Shown here piece after piece: positions 19,599 through 30,027 of a DNA stretch of 64,000 nucleotides (its first letter is position 1; each line of letters starts with the position of its first letter). The notes under the pieces are model-generated. The model saw nothing but the letters and a program-made list of their open reading frames with translations, searched no databases and was not told the DNA's origin. The stretch comes from Micromonospora coerulea (GTDB lineage: Bacteria; Actinomycetota; Actinomycetes; Mycobacteriales; Micromonosporaceae). The stretch covers positions 1 to 64,000 of the forward strand of contig NZ_JAEMUW010000010.1 in NCBI RefSeq assembly GCF_016598485.1, given 5' to 3'. The position numbers were made by a program, and so were the translations under genes.

Positions 19599-21449
19599 AT
19601 GCCCCCCGAGGCAGATCGCACCGAAACGACACCCCGGAGCCGGGCGCGCCAGCGCGCCACCGGCTTCCTCGCCACCGACGCGGCAGCCTGGATCGGCGGG
19701 TTCCTCGCCGCCGCGTGGGCCCGGTACGAGTTCGACCTGACCGCGGGCCAGGCGACCCGCGCCGCCGCGGTCGGCGCGGGTGCCGCCGCGCTGCACGTCG
19801 TCGTCGCCGGCATCCGCCGGATCTATTCAGGACGGCACCCGCTGGGCAGTCTGCAGGAGATTCGCGGGCTGGCCGGCAGCGCGGCCGCCACGGCCCTGCT
19901 GGCCCTGCTGGCCCTGCTGCCGCCGGCCGAGCGGCCGGTGCCGGCCAGCGCCCCGCTCGTCGGCGGCGCGCTCGCCCTGCTGCTGATGTTCGCCGCGCGG
20001 TACGTCTACCGGCACCGCCACGACCTGGCCATGCGACCGGACGCCCGCTCCGCCACCCCGGTCCTGCTGTTCGGCCTCGGCAACGCCGGCCAGGGCCTGC
20101 TCCGCGCCATGCTCAGCGACCCCCGGGGCCGCTATCTCCCCGTCGGCGTCCTGGACGACGACCCCGCGAAGCGGGACCTGCGGGTGGGCGGCGTCCGGGT
20201 GCTCGGCGGGCGACACGACGTCGGCACCGCGATCCGCCGCACAGGCGCCACCACGCTGATCTTCTCGGTCGCGAACGCCGACGCCGCGCTCATCCGGCAG
20301 ATCCGGGAGGCCACGCTCAGGACCGGCGCCGCGTTCAAGGTGCTGCCGCCGGTACGGGAACTGGTCGACCACCGGATCACCGTCACCGATGTCCGGGACG
20401 TTCGGATCAGTGACCTGCTGGGCCGCCGGCAGGTGGTCGGTGACCTCACCCTGACCGGTAACGGGCTGACCGGACGACGGATCCTGGTGACCGGCGCCGG
20501 CGGTTCGATCGGCTCGGAGCTGTGCCGGCAGATCATGCGGGCCGACCCGGGCGAGCTGATGATGCTGGACCGCGACGAGTCCGCGCTGCACGCGCTGCAG
20601 ATGTCGCTGCACGGGCGGGCGCTGCTCGACGGCCCCGAGCTGATCCTCGCCGACCTGCGCGACGACGCGGGGATCAAACAGATCATCCGGGAGCGGCGCC
20701 CCGAGATCATCTTCCACGCGGCGGCGCTGAAGCACCTCACCCTGCTCCAGCGGCACCCGGGCGAGGCGGTCAAGACCAACGTCTGGGGCACGCTGTCGGT
20801 GCTGGAGGCCTGCCGCGACGTGGCCCGCTTCGTCAACATCTCCACCGACAAGGCGGCCGACCCGGTCAGCGTCCTCGGCTACTCGAAACGGATCACCGAG
20901 CGGCTCACTGCGCACGCCGCGGCGGCGTACCCGGGCACCTTCCTCAGCGTCCGGTTCGGCAACGTGCTCAGCAGCCGGGGCTCGGTGGTGACGGCGTTCC
21001 AGCGGCAGATCGAGTCCGGGCAGCCGGTGACCGTCACCCACCCGGACGTGACCCGCTACCTCATGACCGTGCAGGAGGCCGTGCACCTGGTGCTTCAGGC
21101 AGCCGAGATCGGCCGGGACGGCGAGGCGCTGGTGCTGGACATGGGCGAGCCGGTGCGGATCGAGGACCTGGCCCGGCAGATGATCGGGCAGGCGGCGAGC
21201 CCCGTGCCGATCATCTACACCGGACTGCGCCCGGGCGAGAAGCTGCACGAGGACCTGCTGGGCACGGGCGAGGCCGACGTCCGCCCGCTGCATCCGCTGA
21301 TCTCGCAGGTGACCGTCCCCGCGCTGGAGCCGACGGAGGTCACCGGCCTCGACCCGTTCGACGATCCGGAGAAGGTCATCGCGAAGCTCGCGATGCTCTG
21401 CGACCGTCCGGTCGCGGACGGCGCCGTACGGCTGCCACTGTCCCGCTGA
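19599..21449 (+). CDS. Membrane-bound NDP-sugar 4,6-dehydratase, PglF/CapD/WbpM-like
   Basis: A 616-aa protein. The N-terminal membrane region (about 25-150, roughly four spans) is followed by a Rossmann linker domain (PVLLFGLGNAGQGLL) and an extended-SDR catalytic domain from about residue 295 (TGAGGSIGSELCRQ). The active site reads STDKAADPVSVLGYSK. Lys430 is present, but the canonical YxxxK Tyr position is Leu426; the family commonly replaces this Tyr, for example with Met in WbpM. Expected reaction: UDP-GlcNAc to UDP-4-keto-6-deoxy-GlcNAc at the membrane. It supplies the substrate for the PglE-like aminotransferase at the start of the locus. Confidence 0.9.
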   Translation: MPPEADRTETTPRSRARQRATGFLATDAAAWIGGFLAAAWARYEFDLTAGQATRAAAVGAGAAALHVVVAGIRRIYSGRHPLGSLQEIRGLAGSAAATALLALLALLPPAERPVPASAPLVGGALALLLMFAARYVYRHRHDLAMRPDARSATPVLLFGLGNAGQGLLRAMLSDPRGRYLPVGVLDDDPAKRDLRVGGVRVLGGRHDVGTAIRRTGATTLIFSVANADAALIRQIREATLRTGAAFKVLPPVRELVDHRITVTDVRDVRISDLLGRRQVVGDLTLTGNGLTGRRILVTGAGGSIGSELCRQIMRADPGELMMLDRDESALHALQMSLHGRALLDGPELILADLRDDAGIKQIIRERRPEIIFHAAALKHLTLLQRHPGEAVKTNVWGTLSVLEACRDVARFVNISTDKAADPVSVLGYSKRITERLTAHAAAAYPGTFLSVRFGNVLSSRGSVVTAFQRQIESGQPVTVTHPDVTRYLMTVQEAVHLVLQAAEIGRDGEALVLDMGEPVRIEDLARQMIGQAASPVPIIYTGLRPGEKLHEDLLGTGEADVRPLHPLISQVTVPALEPTEVTGLDPFDDPEKVIAKLAMLCDRPVADGAVRLPLSR

Positions 21450-21458
21450 GCCGCAGCT

Positions 21459-21493
21459 GACCAGGGGTGGACCAGGCCGGTCCACCCCTGGTC
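21459..21493. terminator. Strong hairpin ending the polysaccharide locus
   Basis: Perfect 15-bp stem (21459-21473 pairing with 21479-21493) with loop AGGCC, ten bases after the dehydratase stop. No U-tract follows, which is usual for actinobacterial intrinsic terminators. Confidence 0.8.
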
Positions 21494-21532
21494 GGCGTAC
21501 CCGATCGGCCCACCGCGCTCCCGTTCAGCGAC

Positions 21533-21546
21533 CTTCCGTGCGGAAG
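21533..21546. promoter_or_regulatory. Short palindrome upstream of the M14 peptidase
   Basis: CTTCCG-TG-CGGAAG lies about 80 nt before the peptidase start, between the upstream terminator and the coding region. It could be an operator; nothing else supports it. Confidence 0.25.
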
Positions 21547-21623
21547 ACACGCATGGAGACATTGACATGGCTGACCGTCACCGACAGGCTCGCGTCACAG
21601 GTCCTTCCACCAAAGGGGGCGCG

Positions 21624-24600
21624 ATGAGACCGACGCGACTGGCGATCGCCGGCGTGTTCACTCTGGTCGGCGCGATGGCGCTGACCGCACCGGCGAGCGC
21701 GCGGCCACCGTCCGATCCGGGCGGCCGCGACGGCTTGGAGGTGTACGTCGGCACGGTCAACGCCGAGCAGCTCGACCGGCTGCGGGCCGCCGGGGTCGAC
21801 CTCGACGAGGATCACCGTTCCATCGACGCGACCGGCGGCACGACGATCGAGACCGTGCTCACCCGGCGCGAGGCGGCCCGGCTCACCGGCCAGGGTGTCC
21901 CGTTGACCGTCAAGAAGGTGCGCGGCAAGGACGCCTCGCAGGCCCTGCGGGAGCAGGCCGCGGCCGGCTGGACGGCGTTCCGCTCGTACAGCGAGCCGGG
22001 CGGCATCCGGGACGAGATCACCGCCACCGCCGCCCGGTTCCCCGGGCTGGCCAAGGTGGAGACGATCGGCCGTACGGTGCAGGGGCAACCCATCCTCGCC
22101 GTCAAGGTGACGAAGAACGCCCGCACGCTGCCGGACGGGAAGCGCCCGTCGGTGCTCTACGCCAGCACCCAGCACGCCCGGGAGTGGATCACCCCGGAGA
22201 TGACCCGCCGGCTGCTGCACCACGTGCTGGACAACTACGGCACGGACGCCGACATCACCCGGCTGGTCGACACCACCGAGCTGTGGTTCCTACCGGTGGC
22301 CAACCCCGACGGCTACGACCACACCTTTACCCCCGACAACCGGCTGTGGCGCAAGAACCTCCGCGACAACGACGGGGACGGCCAGATCACCAGCGCCGAC
22401 GGCGTCGACCTCAACCGCAACTACAGCTACAAGTGGGGCTACGACGACGAGGGCTCCTCGCCCGAGCCGAACAGCGACACCTACCGCGGCACCGGGCCCA
22501 ACTCCGAGCCCGAGACCAAGGCCCTGGACCGGCTCTTCACGCGGGTCGGCTTCGAGTTCTTCGTCAACTACCACTCCGCCGCCCAGCTGCTGCTCTACGG
22601 CGTCGGCTGGCAGGTCAGCACGCCCACCCCGGACGACGTCATCTACGAGGCGATGGCCGGCGACGACGCGCACCCGGCGGTGCCCGGCTACGACCCCGAC
22701 ATCTCCGCCGAGCTGTACACCACCAACGGCGACACCGATTCGCACGCCCAGGTCCGGTACGGCACCCTCGGCTTCACCCCCGAGATGTCCACCTGCCAGA
22801 CCGCCGCGGCGTCCGATCCGGACGACCAGTGGCGTCCTGAGGACTGCGTCAGCGGCTTCATTTTCCCGGACGACGAGAAGCTGATCTCGGCGGAGGTGGC
22901 GAAGAACCTGCCGTTCGCCCTCGCGGTGGCCAAGTCGGCGGCCGACCCGGACGACCCGGTGTCGGTGGTCGGCCGGAGCACCCCGGACTTCCGGGTCGAC
23001 GCCTTCGACACCTCGTACGGGCGGACCCAGCAGGTCGCGTCGATCACCCGACGGACGCTCGAGGACGTCCGGATGCACTACGTGGTCAACGGCGGCCGGC
23101 CGAAGACCGTGGCGGTCCGCGAGTGGCGCGGCGGCGAGCGGTACGGCGACACGAACGACGACTACTACGCCGAGCTGCGCGGCACGGTGACCGGCACGAA
23201 ACCGGGTGACCGGGTGGAGGTCTGGTTCACCGGGGTCAAGCCCCGCCAGGGCCCCGTCGCCAGCGAGCACTTCACCTACCGGGTGCACGCCGACATCGGC
23301 GGTGACGTGCTGGTGCTCGCGGCGGAGGACGTGACCGGGCTGAGCCCGGCGCAGACCGCCACCACCGCCAAGTACGCCGGCCAGATCGCCGCCTCCGTCG
23401 AGGCCGCCGGCCACCGCGCCGACGTGTACGACTTCGACGCGATGGGCCGCCGGGCGCCGCACCCGCTCGGCGTGCTCTCGCACTACCGGGCGGTGGTCTG
23501 GGAGACCGGGGACGACATCATCCTCCGCTCCCCCGGCCAGGTCGGCGGCACCGCCGCCGAGGCCGCGCTCACCACCGAGCTGGCCGTCCGCGACTACCTC
23601 AACGAGGGCGGCAAGGTGCTGGTCAGCGGCAAGTACGCGCTCTTCGCCCAGGGCGCCAACGGCTCGTACGTCTACCGGCCGGGCGCCCCGCCGGAGTGCA
23701 CCGACCCGGACGACGTGGCCTGCCTGCCGCTGCTGAACGACTTCCAGCAGTACTACCTCGGCGCGTACAACTACGTCAGCGGCGGCGGCACCGACCCGGA
23801 CGGCGACCCGTACCCGGTGCGCGGCTCCGACGGAGCGTTCGCCGGCTTCGAGGGGCAGCTCAACGCGGCCGGGTCGGCCGGCAACCAGGACCACACCGCC
23901 TCGTTCCTCACCACCTCGAGCTTCCTGCCGCCGGAGCAGTTCCCGCAGTTCGCCAGCTCGGCGGCGGTGGACTGGGCGCGGCCGGGCGCGGCGCCGTTCG
24001 ACCCGCGGACCGGCGACTGGTACCTGTACAGCGGCCGGGCCGACGAGTCGTACAAGCGGCTCACCAGGACCGTCGACCTGGCCGGGGCGAGCAGCGGCCA
24101 GCTGCGCTTCTTCGCCTCGTACGACGTCGAGCAGAACTGGGACTTCCTGTTCGTCGAGGCGCACGAGGTGGGCAGCGACCAGTGGACCACGCTGCCCGAC
24201 CTCAACGGGCACACCGGCACCGCCACCGGGGAGAGCTGCCAGTCCGGCTGGGTGACGCAGCTGCACCCGTTCCTCGGCCACTACCAGGGCGCCGACTGCT
24301 CCCCCACGGGCAGCACCGGCACCTGGAACGCGGCCACCGGGGCTTCCGGCGGGTGGCAGGAGTTCGCCGTCGACCTGTCGGCGTACGCCGGCAAGAAGGT
24401 CGAGCTCTCCATCTCGTACGTCTCCGACTGGGGCACCCAGGGTCTCGGGGTCTTCCTCGACGACGCCCGGGTGATCGCCGACGGGGCCGTGCTCGCGGAG
24501 ACCTCGTTCGAGACCGCCGACCTGGGCGGCTGGACGGTGGCCGGCCCGCCGGCCGGCTCCGCCGGCGCGCCGAACGACTGGACGCGCAGCCAGCAGGCGT

Positions 24601-24734
24601 TCGAGGAGGGCTCGGCGGTGGTCACCGACGACAGCGTCTACCTCGGCTTCGGCCTGGAAGGGCTGGCCCCGGCGGCCCGGGACGACCTGGTCGCCCGGTC
24701 ACTGCGCCACCTGACCGGCGCGCCGCTCCGGTAG
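21624..24734 (+). CDS. Secreted M14 zinc carboxypeptidase with long C-terminal region
   Basis: A 1036-aa exported protein. The Sec signal peptide (MRPTRLAIAGVFTLVGAMAL, cleavage after APASA) is followed by a propeptide-like segment to about 125 and an M14 carboxypeptidase domain to about 435. Zinc ligands are His184 and Glu187 (QHAREW) and His317 (NYHSA); the catalytic Glu is Glu387 in GFTPEMS. A Ca-binding-like DNDGDGQITSADG loop precedes DLNRNYSYKWG. The remaining 600 residues include a stretch resembling the beta-rich domain of immune inhibitor A-type proteases (about 795-1000). ATG 21624 is chosen over the in-frame ATG 21567 because AAAGGGGG precedes it and the signal peptide then starts correctly. 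Confidence 0.87.
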   Translation: MRPTRLAIAGVFTLVGAMALTAPASARPPSDPGGRDGLEVYVGTVNAEQLDRLRAAGVDLDEDHRSIDATGGTTIETVLTRREAARLTGQGVPLTVKKVRGKDASQALREQAAAGWTAFRSYSEPGGIRDEITATAARFPGLAKVETIGRTVQGQPILAVKVTKNARTLPDGKRPSVLYASTQHAREWITPEMTRRLLHHVLDNYGTDADITRLVDTTELWFLPVANPDGYDHTFTPDNRLWRKNLRDNDGDGQITSADGVDLNRNYSYKWGYDDEGSSPEPNSDTYRGTGPNSEPETKALDRLFTRVGFEFFVNYHSAAQLLLYGVGWQVSTPTPDDVIYEAMAGDDAHPAVPGYDPDISAELYTTNGDTDSHAQVRYGTLGFTPEMSTCQTAAASDPDDQWRPEDCVSGFIFPDDEKLISAEVAKNLPFALAVAKSAADPDDPVSVVGRSTPDFRVDAFDTSYGRTQQVASITRRTLEDVRMHYVVNGGRPKTVAVREWRGGERYGDTNDDYYAELRGTVTGTKPGDRVEVWFTGVKPRQGPVASEHFTYRVHADIGGDVLVLAAEDVTGLSPAQTATTAKYAGQIAASVEAAGHRADVYDFDAMGRRAPHPLGVLSHYRAVVWETGDDIILRSPGQVGGTAAEAALTTELAVRDYLNEGGKVLVSGKYALFAQGANGSYVYRPGAPPECTDPDDVACLPLLNDFQQYYLGAYNYVSGGGTDPDGDPYPVRGSDGAFAGFEGQLNAAGSAGNQDHTASFLTTSSFLPPEQFPQFASSAAVDWARPGAAPFDPRTGDWYLYSGRADESYKRLTRTVDLAGASSGQLRFFASYDVEQNWDFLFVEAHEVGSDQWTTLPDLNGHTGTATGESCQSGWVTQLHPFLGHYQGADCSPTGSTGTWNAATGASGGWQEFAVDLSAYAGKKVELSISYVSDWGTQGLGVFLDDARVIADGAVLAETSFETADLGGWTVAGPPAGSAGAPNDWTRSQQAFEEGSAVVTDDSVYLGFGLEGLAPAARDDLVARSLRHLTGAPLR

Positions 24735-24743
24735 CGGTCCGCG

Positions 24744-24779
24744 GGTGCGCCGGCGGTGGGAGGCCACCGCCGGCGCACC
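24744..24779. terminator. Hairpin terminator after the M14 peptidase
   Basis: Perfect 16-bp stem (24744-24759 with 24764-24779), loop GAGG, followed by TTC. It lies ten bases after the peptidase stop and isolates it from the NAD kinase gene. Confidence 0.8.
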
Positions 24780-24828
24780 TTCGCCGGTACGCCGGACGAT
24801 CCGCACGCCGGTGTGGTGAGCTGTACGG

Positions 24829-25752
24829 GTGGCGGGACTGGGTCTGGTGCTGCACCCCACCCGGGACGTCTCCGAGGTGGTCGGGATCATCGAGCGGTGG
24901 GCGTCGCGCCACCGCAAGTCGCTGATGGTGCGCGCCGAGGACAAGCACCGCGTGCCGTCGAGCGTCGCGCCGGTCCCCGAACGGGAGCTCGCGGGCCGCG
25001 CGGACGCCCTGATCAGCATCGGCGGGGACGGCACCATGCTGGGCGCGCTGCGCTCGGCCGTGCGCGACCCGAAACCGGTGCTCGGGGTGCACCTGGGTCG
25101 GCTCGGCTTCCTGGTCGAGGTCGACCCGCGGGCGCTGCCGGAGGCGCTCAGCCGGCTGCTGTCGAAGAACTTCACCATCGAGTCGCACGCCTGCCTGGCC
25201 TGCGACGTGTGCGGCGACGACGTGGTGGCCTTCAACGACATCGCGATGGTCCGCCAGCCCGGCTCCGGCTTCGTCACCGCCACCCTCGCGGTGAACGGGC
25301 AGCGGTACGGCTACTACCGCTGCGACGCCCTGGTGGTCAGCACGCCGACCGGTTCCACGGCGTACAGCTACGCCGCGGGCGGCCCGCTGATCTCCCCGGC
25401 CGCGGACGCGGTGGTGGTCACCCCGTCGTCGCCGATGGCCGGCATCTCCCGCGCGGTGGTGCTCTCCCCGGAGGAGAGCATCCGGCTGGAGCTGCGGCCG
25501 CACTCCGCGGCGGTGGCCATCGAGATGGACGGGCTGGTGTTCCGGGACGCGGCGACCGAGGGCGCGGTGGACATCAGTTATCGCCGGGACGCCGGCCTGG
25601 TGGTCCGCTTCGACCCGCGGCGCCACCAGGAGCGCAACCAGCTGAAGCTGAGCCTGCTCGACCTGCCGTTCCTCCCCGACCAGCTACGCGAGCTGCTCCC
25701 GGAGGAGCTGCGGCGGGAGCGCGACCAGCGGGAGTCGGAGCCGCCCTGCTGA
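24829..25752 (+). CDS. nadK: NAD kinase
   Basis: A 307-aa ATP- or polyphosphate-dependent NAD kinase making NADP. Signatures: ISIGGDGTMLGALR near residue 65 (diphosphate site), LGRLGFLVEVDP, AFNDIAMVRQ with the NE/D-type segment, and VVSTPTGSTAYSYAAGGPL. The length is normal with a short charged C-terminal tail. The GTG start puts a typical first beta-strand (GLGLVLHPTRD) at the N-terminus. This may be one of two NAD kinases, since many actinomycetes carry a second copy near recN; the neighbours here do not match that context. Confidence 0.92.
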   Translation: MAGLGLVLHPTRDVSEVVGIIERWASRHRKSLMVRAEDKHRVPSSVAPVPERELAGRADALISIGGDGTMLGALRSAVRDPKPVLGVHLGRLGFLVEVDPRALPEALSRLLSKNFTIESHACLACDVCGDDVVAFNDIAMVRQPGSGFVTATLAVNGQRYGYYRCDALVVSTPTGSTAYSYAAGGPLISPAADAVVVTPSSPMAGISRAVVLSPEESIRLELRPHSAAVAIEMDGLVFRDAATEGAVDISYRRDAGLVVRFDPRRHQERNQLKLSLLDLPFLPDQLRELLPEELRRERDQRESEPPC

Positions 25753-25785
25753 CGAAGCGCTGGCCCACGGACCGGGGCAACCGGC

Positions 25786-27429
<1,644 letters not shown>

Positions 27430-27475
27430 TGATGATCCTCCTGACGGACTGTTGCGGTTGCGGGACTGGCGGGGC

Positions 27476-28708
27476 TCAGGGCTCGACGCGCTGGCCCTTG
27501 CCGATGACGACGATGCCGTTGTCGGAGACGGTGTAGCGCTGCCGGTCCTTCTCCAGGTCGACGCCGATCTCGGCGCCCTCCGGGACGTAGACGTTCTTGT
27601 CCAGGATGGCCCGGCGGACCACCGCGTGCCGGCCGATCTCGACACCCTCCATGAGCACCGCGCCGTCCACGTGCGCCCAGGAGTGCACCTTCACCTTCGG
27701 CGAGACGATCGAGTTCTCCACCAGCGAGCCGGAGACCACCGCGCCCGGCGAGACCATCGAGCCGACCGCGCGGCCGACCCGCTCGCCCCACTGGTGGACG
27801 AACTTCGCCGGCGGGTACGGCGGCTGCATGCTGTAGATCGGCCAGTCGAAGTTGTAGAGGTTGAACACCGGGTGCACGTTGATCAGGTCCATGTGGGCGT
27901 CGTAGAAGGAGTCCAGCGTCCCCACGTCGCGCCAGTAGCCGCGGTCCCGGTCGGTGCTGCCCGGCACCTCGTTGTCCTTGAAGTCGTAGACGTTGGCCTC
28001 GCCCCGCTCGACCAGCATCGGGATGATGCTGCCGCCCATGTCGTGCTTGCTGGTCTTGTCCTCCGCGTCGCGCTCGACGGCCTCGCACAGCGCACCGGTG
28101 CTGAAGACGTAGTTGCCCATCGAGGCGTAGATCTGGTCCGGCGCGTCGGGGAGCCCGACCGCGTCGGTGGGCTTCTCGCGGAACGCCCGGATCCGGCGCC
28201 CGTCCTCGCCGACCTCGATCACCCCGAACTGGTCGGCCATGGACAGCGGCTGGCGGATGCCGGCGACCGTCACCGCGGCGCCGGAGGCGATGTGGTCATC
28301 CACCATCTGCCGGGGGTCCATCCGGTAGATGTGGTCGGCGCCGAAGACGATCACGTAGTCCGGCTGCTCGTCGTTGATCAGGTTGAAGCTCTGGTAGATG
28401 GCGTCGGCCGAGCCGGCGAACCACCACGGGCCGCGGCGCTGCTGCGCCGGCACCGGGGTCACGTAGTTGCCGAGCATGGTCGACATCCGCCAGGTCTGGG
28501 TGATGTGCCGGTCCAGCGAGTGGGACTTGTACTGGGTCAGCACGACGATCTTCAGGAAACCGGCGTTGGCCAGGTTGGAGAGGACGAAGTCGACCATGCG
28601 GTACATCCCGCCGAAGGGGACGGCCGGTTTCGCCCGGTCCGTGGTCAGGGGCATCAGGCGCTTGCCCTCCCCGCCGGCAAGGACGATCGCGAGCACCTTG
28701 GCAGCCAT
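27476..28708 (-). CDS. glgC: Glucose-1-phosphate adenylyltransferase
   Basis: A 410-aa ADP-glucose pyrophosphorylase making ADP-glucose from ATP and glucose-1-phosphate, the committed step of glycogen synthesis. Motifs: [13 protein letters not shown] (nucleotide binding), KPAVPFGG, the catalytic-region stretch [16 protein letters not shown], and [19 protein letters not shown]. The C-terminal left-handed beta-helix ([18 protein letters not shown]) is complete. The ATG is preceded by TAGCGT at six nucleotides, suggesting a leaderless mRNA. It is divergent from glgM with only 72 nt between, a layout also known from mycobacteria. Confidence 0.95.
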   Translation of the reverse strand: MAAKVLAIVLAGGEGKRLMPLTTDRAKPAVPFGGMYRMVDFVLSNLANAGFLKIVVLTQYKSHSLDRHITQTWRMSTMLGNYVTPVPAQQRRGPWWFAGSADAIYQSFNLINDEQPDYVIVFGADHIYRMDPRQMVDDHIASGAAVTVAGIRQPLSMADQFGVIEVGEDGRRIRAFREKPTDAVGLPDAPDQIYASMGNYVFSTGALCEAVERDAEDKTSKHDMGGSIIPMLVERGEANVYDFKDNEVPGSTDRDRGYWRDVGTLDSFYDAHMDLINVHPVFNLYNFDWPIYSMQPPYPPAKFVHQWGERVGRAVGSMVSPGAVVSGSLVENSIVSPKVKVHSWAHVDGAVLMEGVEIGRHAVVRRAILDKNVYVPEGAEIGVDLEKDRQRYTVSDNGIVVIGKGQRVEP

Positions 28709-28714
28709 GTCACG

Positions 28715-28720
28715 ACGCTA
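28715..28720 (-). promoter_or_regulatory. Predicted -10 element of glgC (leaderless)
   Basis: TAGCGT on the minus strand, six nucleotides before the glgC ATG. It is the same hexamer as upstream of dgt. Confidence 0.5.
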
Positions 28721-28766
28721 TCCACCCGGCTGCAACTTCACCACTCGTACGGACGGACTTCTGCAC

Positions 28767-28772
28767 TAGGGT
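28767..28772 (+). promoter_or_regulatory. Predicted -10 element of glgM (leaderless)
   Basis: TAGGGT ends eight nucleotides before the glgM ATG. With the glgC element it makes a compact back-to-back divergent promoter whose two -10 boxes are under 50 nt apart, so one regulator could control both. Confidence 0.5.
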
Positions 28773-28780
28773 GCGGGGGC

Positions 28781-29989
28781 ATGACGGATTCCGCTCGCCT
28801 GCGCGTTGACCTGCTCACCCGGGAGTACCCGCCGGAGGTGTACGGCGGCGCCGGGGTGCACGTCGAGTACCTGGCCCGCGAGCTGCGCCGGCTCGCCGAC
28901 GTCCGGGTGCACTGCTTCGGCGTGCCGCGCACCGAGCCGGGCGTCACCGCGTACGCCGATCCGCCCGGCCTGACCGGCGCGAACGCCGCGCTGCGCACCA
29001 TGGGCGTGGACCTGGAGATGGCGGCCGGCTGCGCCGGCACCGACGTGGTGCACAGCCACACCTGGTACGCGAACCTGGCCGGGCACACCGCGAAGCTGCT
29101 GCACGGGGTGCCGCACGTGGTGACCGCGCACAGCCTGGAGCCGCTGCGGCCGTGGAAGGCCGAGCAGCTCGGCGGCGGCTACGCGCTCTCCTCCTGGTGC
29201 GAGCGGACCGCGGTGGAGGCGGCGGACGCGGTGATCGCGGTGAGCGCGGGGATGAAGCGGGACGTGCTGACCGCGTATCCGGCGGTCGACCCGGACCGGG
29301 TCCGGGTGGTCTACAACGGCATCGACACCGCGCAGTACGCCCCGGACACCGGCACCGACGTGCTCGACCGGCTCGGGATCGACCCGAGCCGCCCGAGCGT
29401 GGTGTACGTGGGGCGGATCACCCGGCAGAAGGGCCTGCCGTACCTGCTGCGGGCGGCCCGCGACCTGCCCGCCGACACCCAACTGGTGCTGCTCGCCGGC
29501 GCGCCCGACACCCCGGACATCGCCGCCGAGGTGGAGGGGCTGGTCGCGAAGCTGCGGGCCAACCGCTCGGGGGTGATCTGGGTGGCGGAGATGCTGCCCA
29601 AGCACGAGGTGATCCAGGTGCTCACCCACGCCACGATCTTCGTCTGCCCGTCGGTGTACGAGCCCATGGGCATCGTCAACCTGGAGGCGATGGCCTGCGA
29701 GACGGCGGTGGTGGCGACCGCCACCGGCGGCATCCCGGAGGTCGTCGCCGGCGGCGAGACCGGCCTGCTGGTGCCCATCGACCAGGCGACCGACGGCAGC
29801 GGCCGGCCGCTGGATCCGGAGCGTTTCGTGGCCGACCTGGGCGCGGCCATCAACGAGCTGCTCGCCGATCCGGAACGGACCCGGGCGTTCGGCCTGGCCG
29901 GCCGTCGCCGGGCGGTGCAGCACTTCTCCTGGGACGCGGTAGCGGCCCGAACGATGGAGGTGTACCGGTCGGTGGGAGCGGCAGGTTGA
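28781..29989 (+). CDS. glgM: ADP-glucose-dependent glucosyltransferase, GlgM/actinobacterial GlgA (GT4)
   Basis: A 402-aa GT4 enzyme. Motifs: LTREYPPEVYGGAGVHVEYL, VVHSHTWYANLAGH, HVVTAHSLEPLRPWK, VYVGRITRQKGL, and PSVYEPMGIVNLEAMACET with the E-x7-E core. This group, once called glycogen synthase, includes mycobacterial GlgM, which joins ADP-glucose to glucose-1-phosphate to make maltose-1-phosphate. A glgE gene directly downstream favours the GlgM role. It is clearly distinct from the GT5 glycogen synthases of enteric bacteria. Direct glucan elongation remains possible. Confidence 0.88.
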   Translation: MTDSARLRVDLLTREYPPEVYGGAGVHVEYLARELRRLADVRVHCFGVPRTEPGVTAYADPPGLTGANAALRTMGVDLEMAAGCAGTDVVHSHTWYANLAGHTAKLLHGVPHVVTAHSLEPLRPWKAEQLGGGYALSSWCERTAVEAADAVIAVSAGMKRDVLTAYPAVDPDRVRVVYNGIDTAQYAPDTGTDVLDRLGIDPSRPSVVYVGRITRQKGLPYLLRAARDLPADTQLVLLAGAPDTPDIAAEVEGLVAKLRANRSGVIWVAEMLPKHEVIQVLTHATIFVCPSVYEPMGIVNLEAMACETAVVATATGGIPEVVAGGETGLLVPIDQATDGSGRPLDPERFVADLGAAINELLADPERTRAFGLAGRRRAVQHFSWDAVAARTMEVYRSVGAAG

Positions 29990-30015
29990 CCCGAGCGCGA
30001 AGCGATCTCGCGCAG

Positions 30016-30021
30016 TAGGTT
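30016..30021 (+). promoter_or_regulatory. Predicted -10 element of glgE (leaderless)
   Basis: TAGGTT ends six nucleotides before the glgE GTG, inside the 38-nt gap after glgM. It would allow glgE-glgB to be transcribed separately from glgM. Confidence 0.4.
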
Positions 30022-30027
30022 GACGGG

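Noticed and set aside
22290..24281. A 663-codon minus-strand frame over the M14 peptidase
   Set aside because: Antisense shadow: repetitive Val/Gly/Arg/Glu composition and no recognisable domain.
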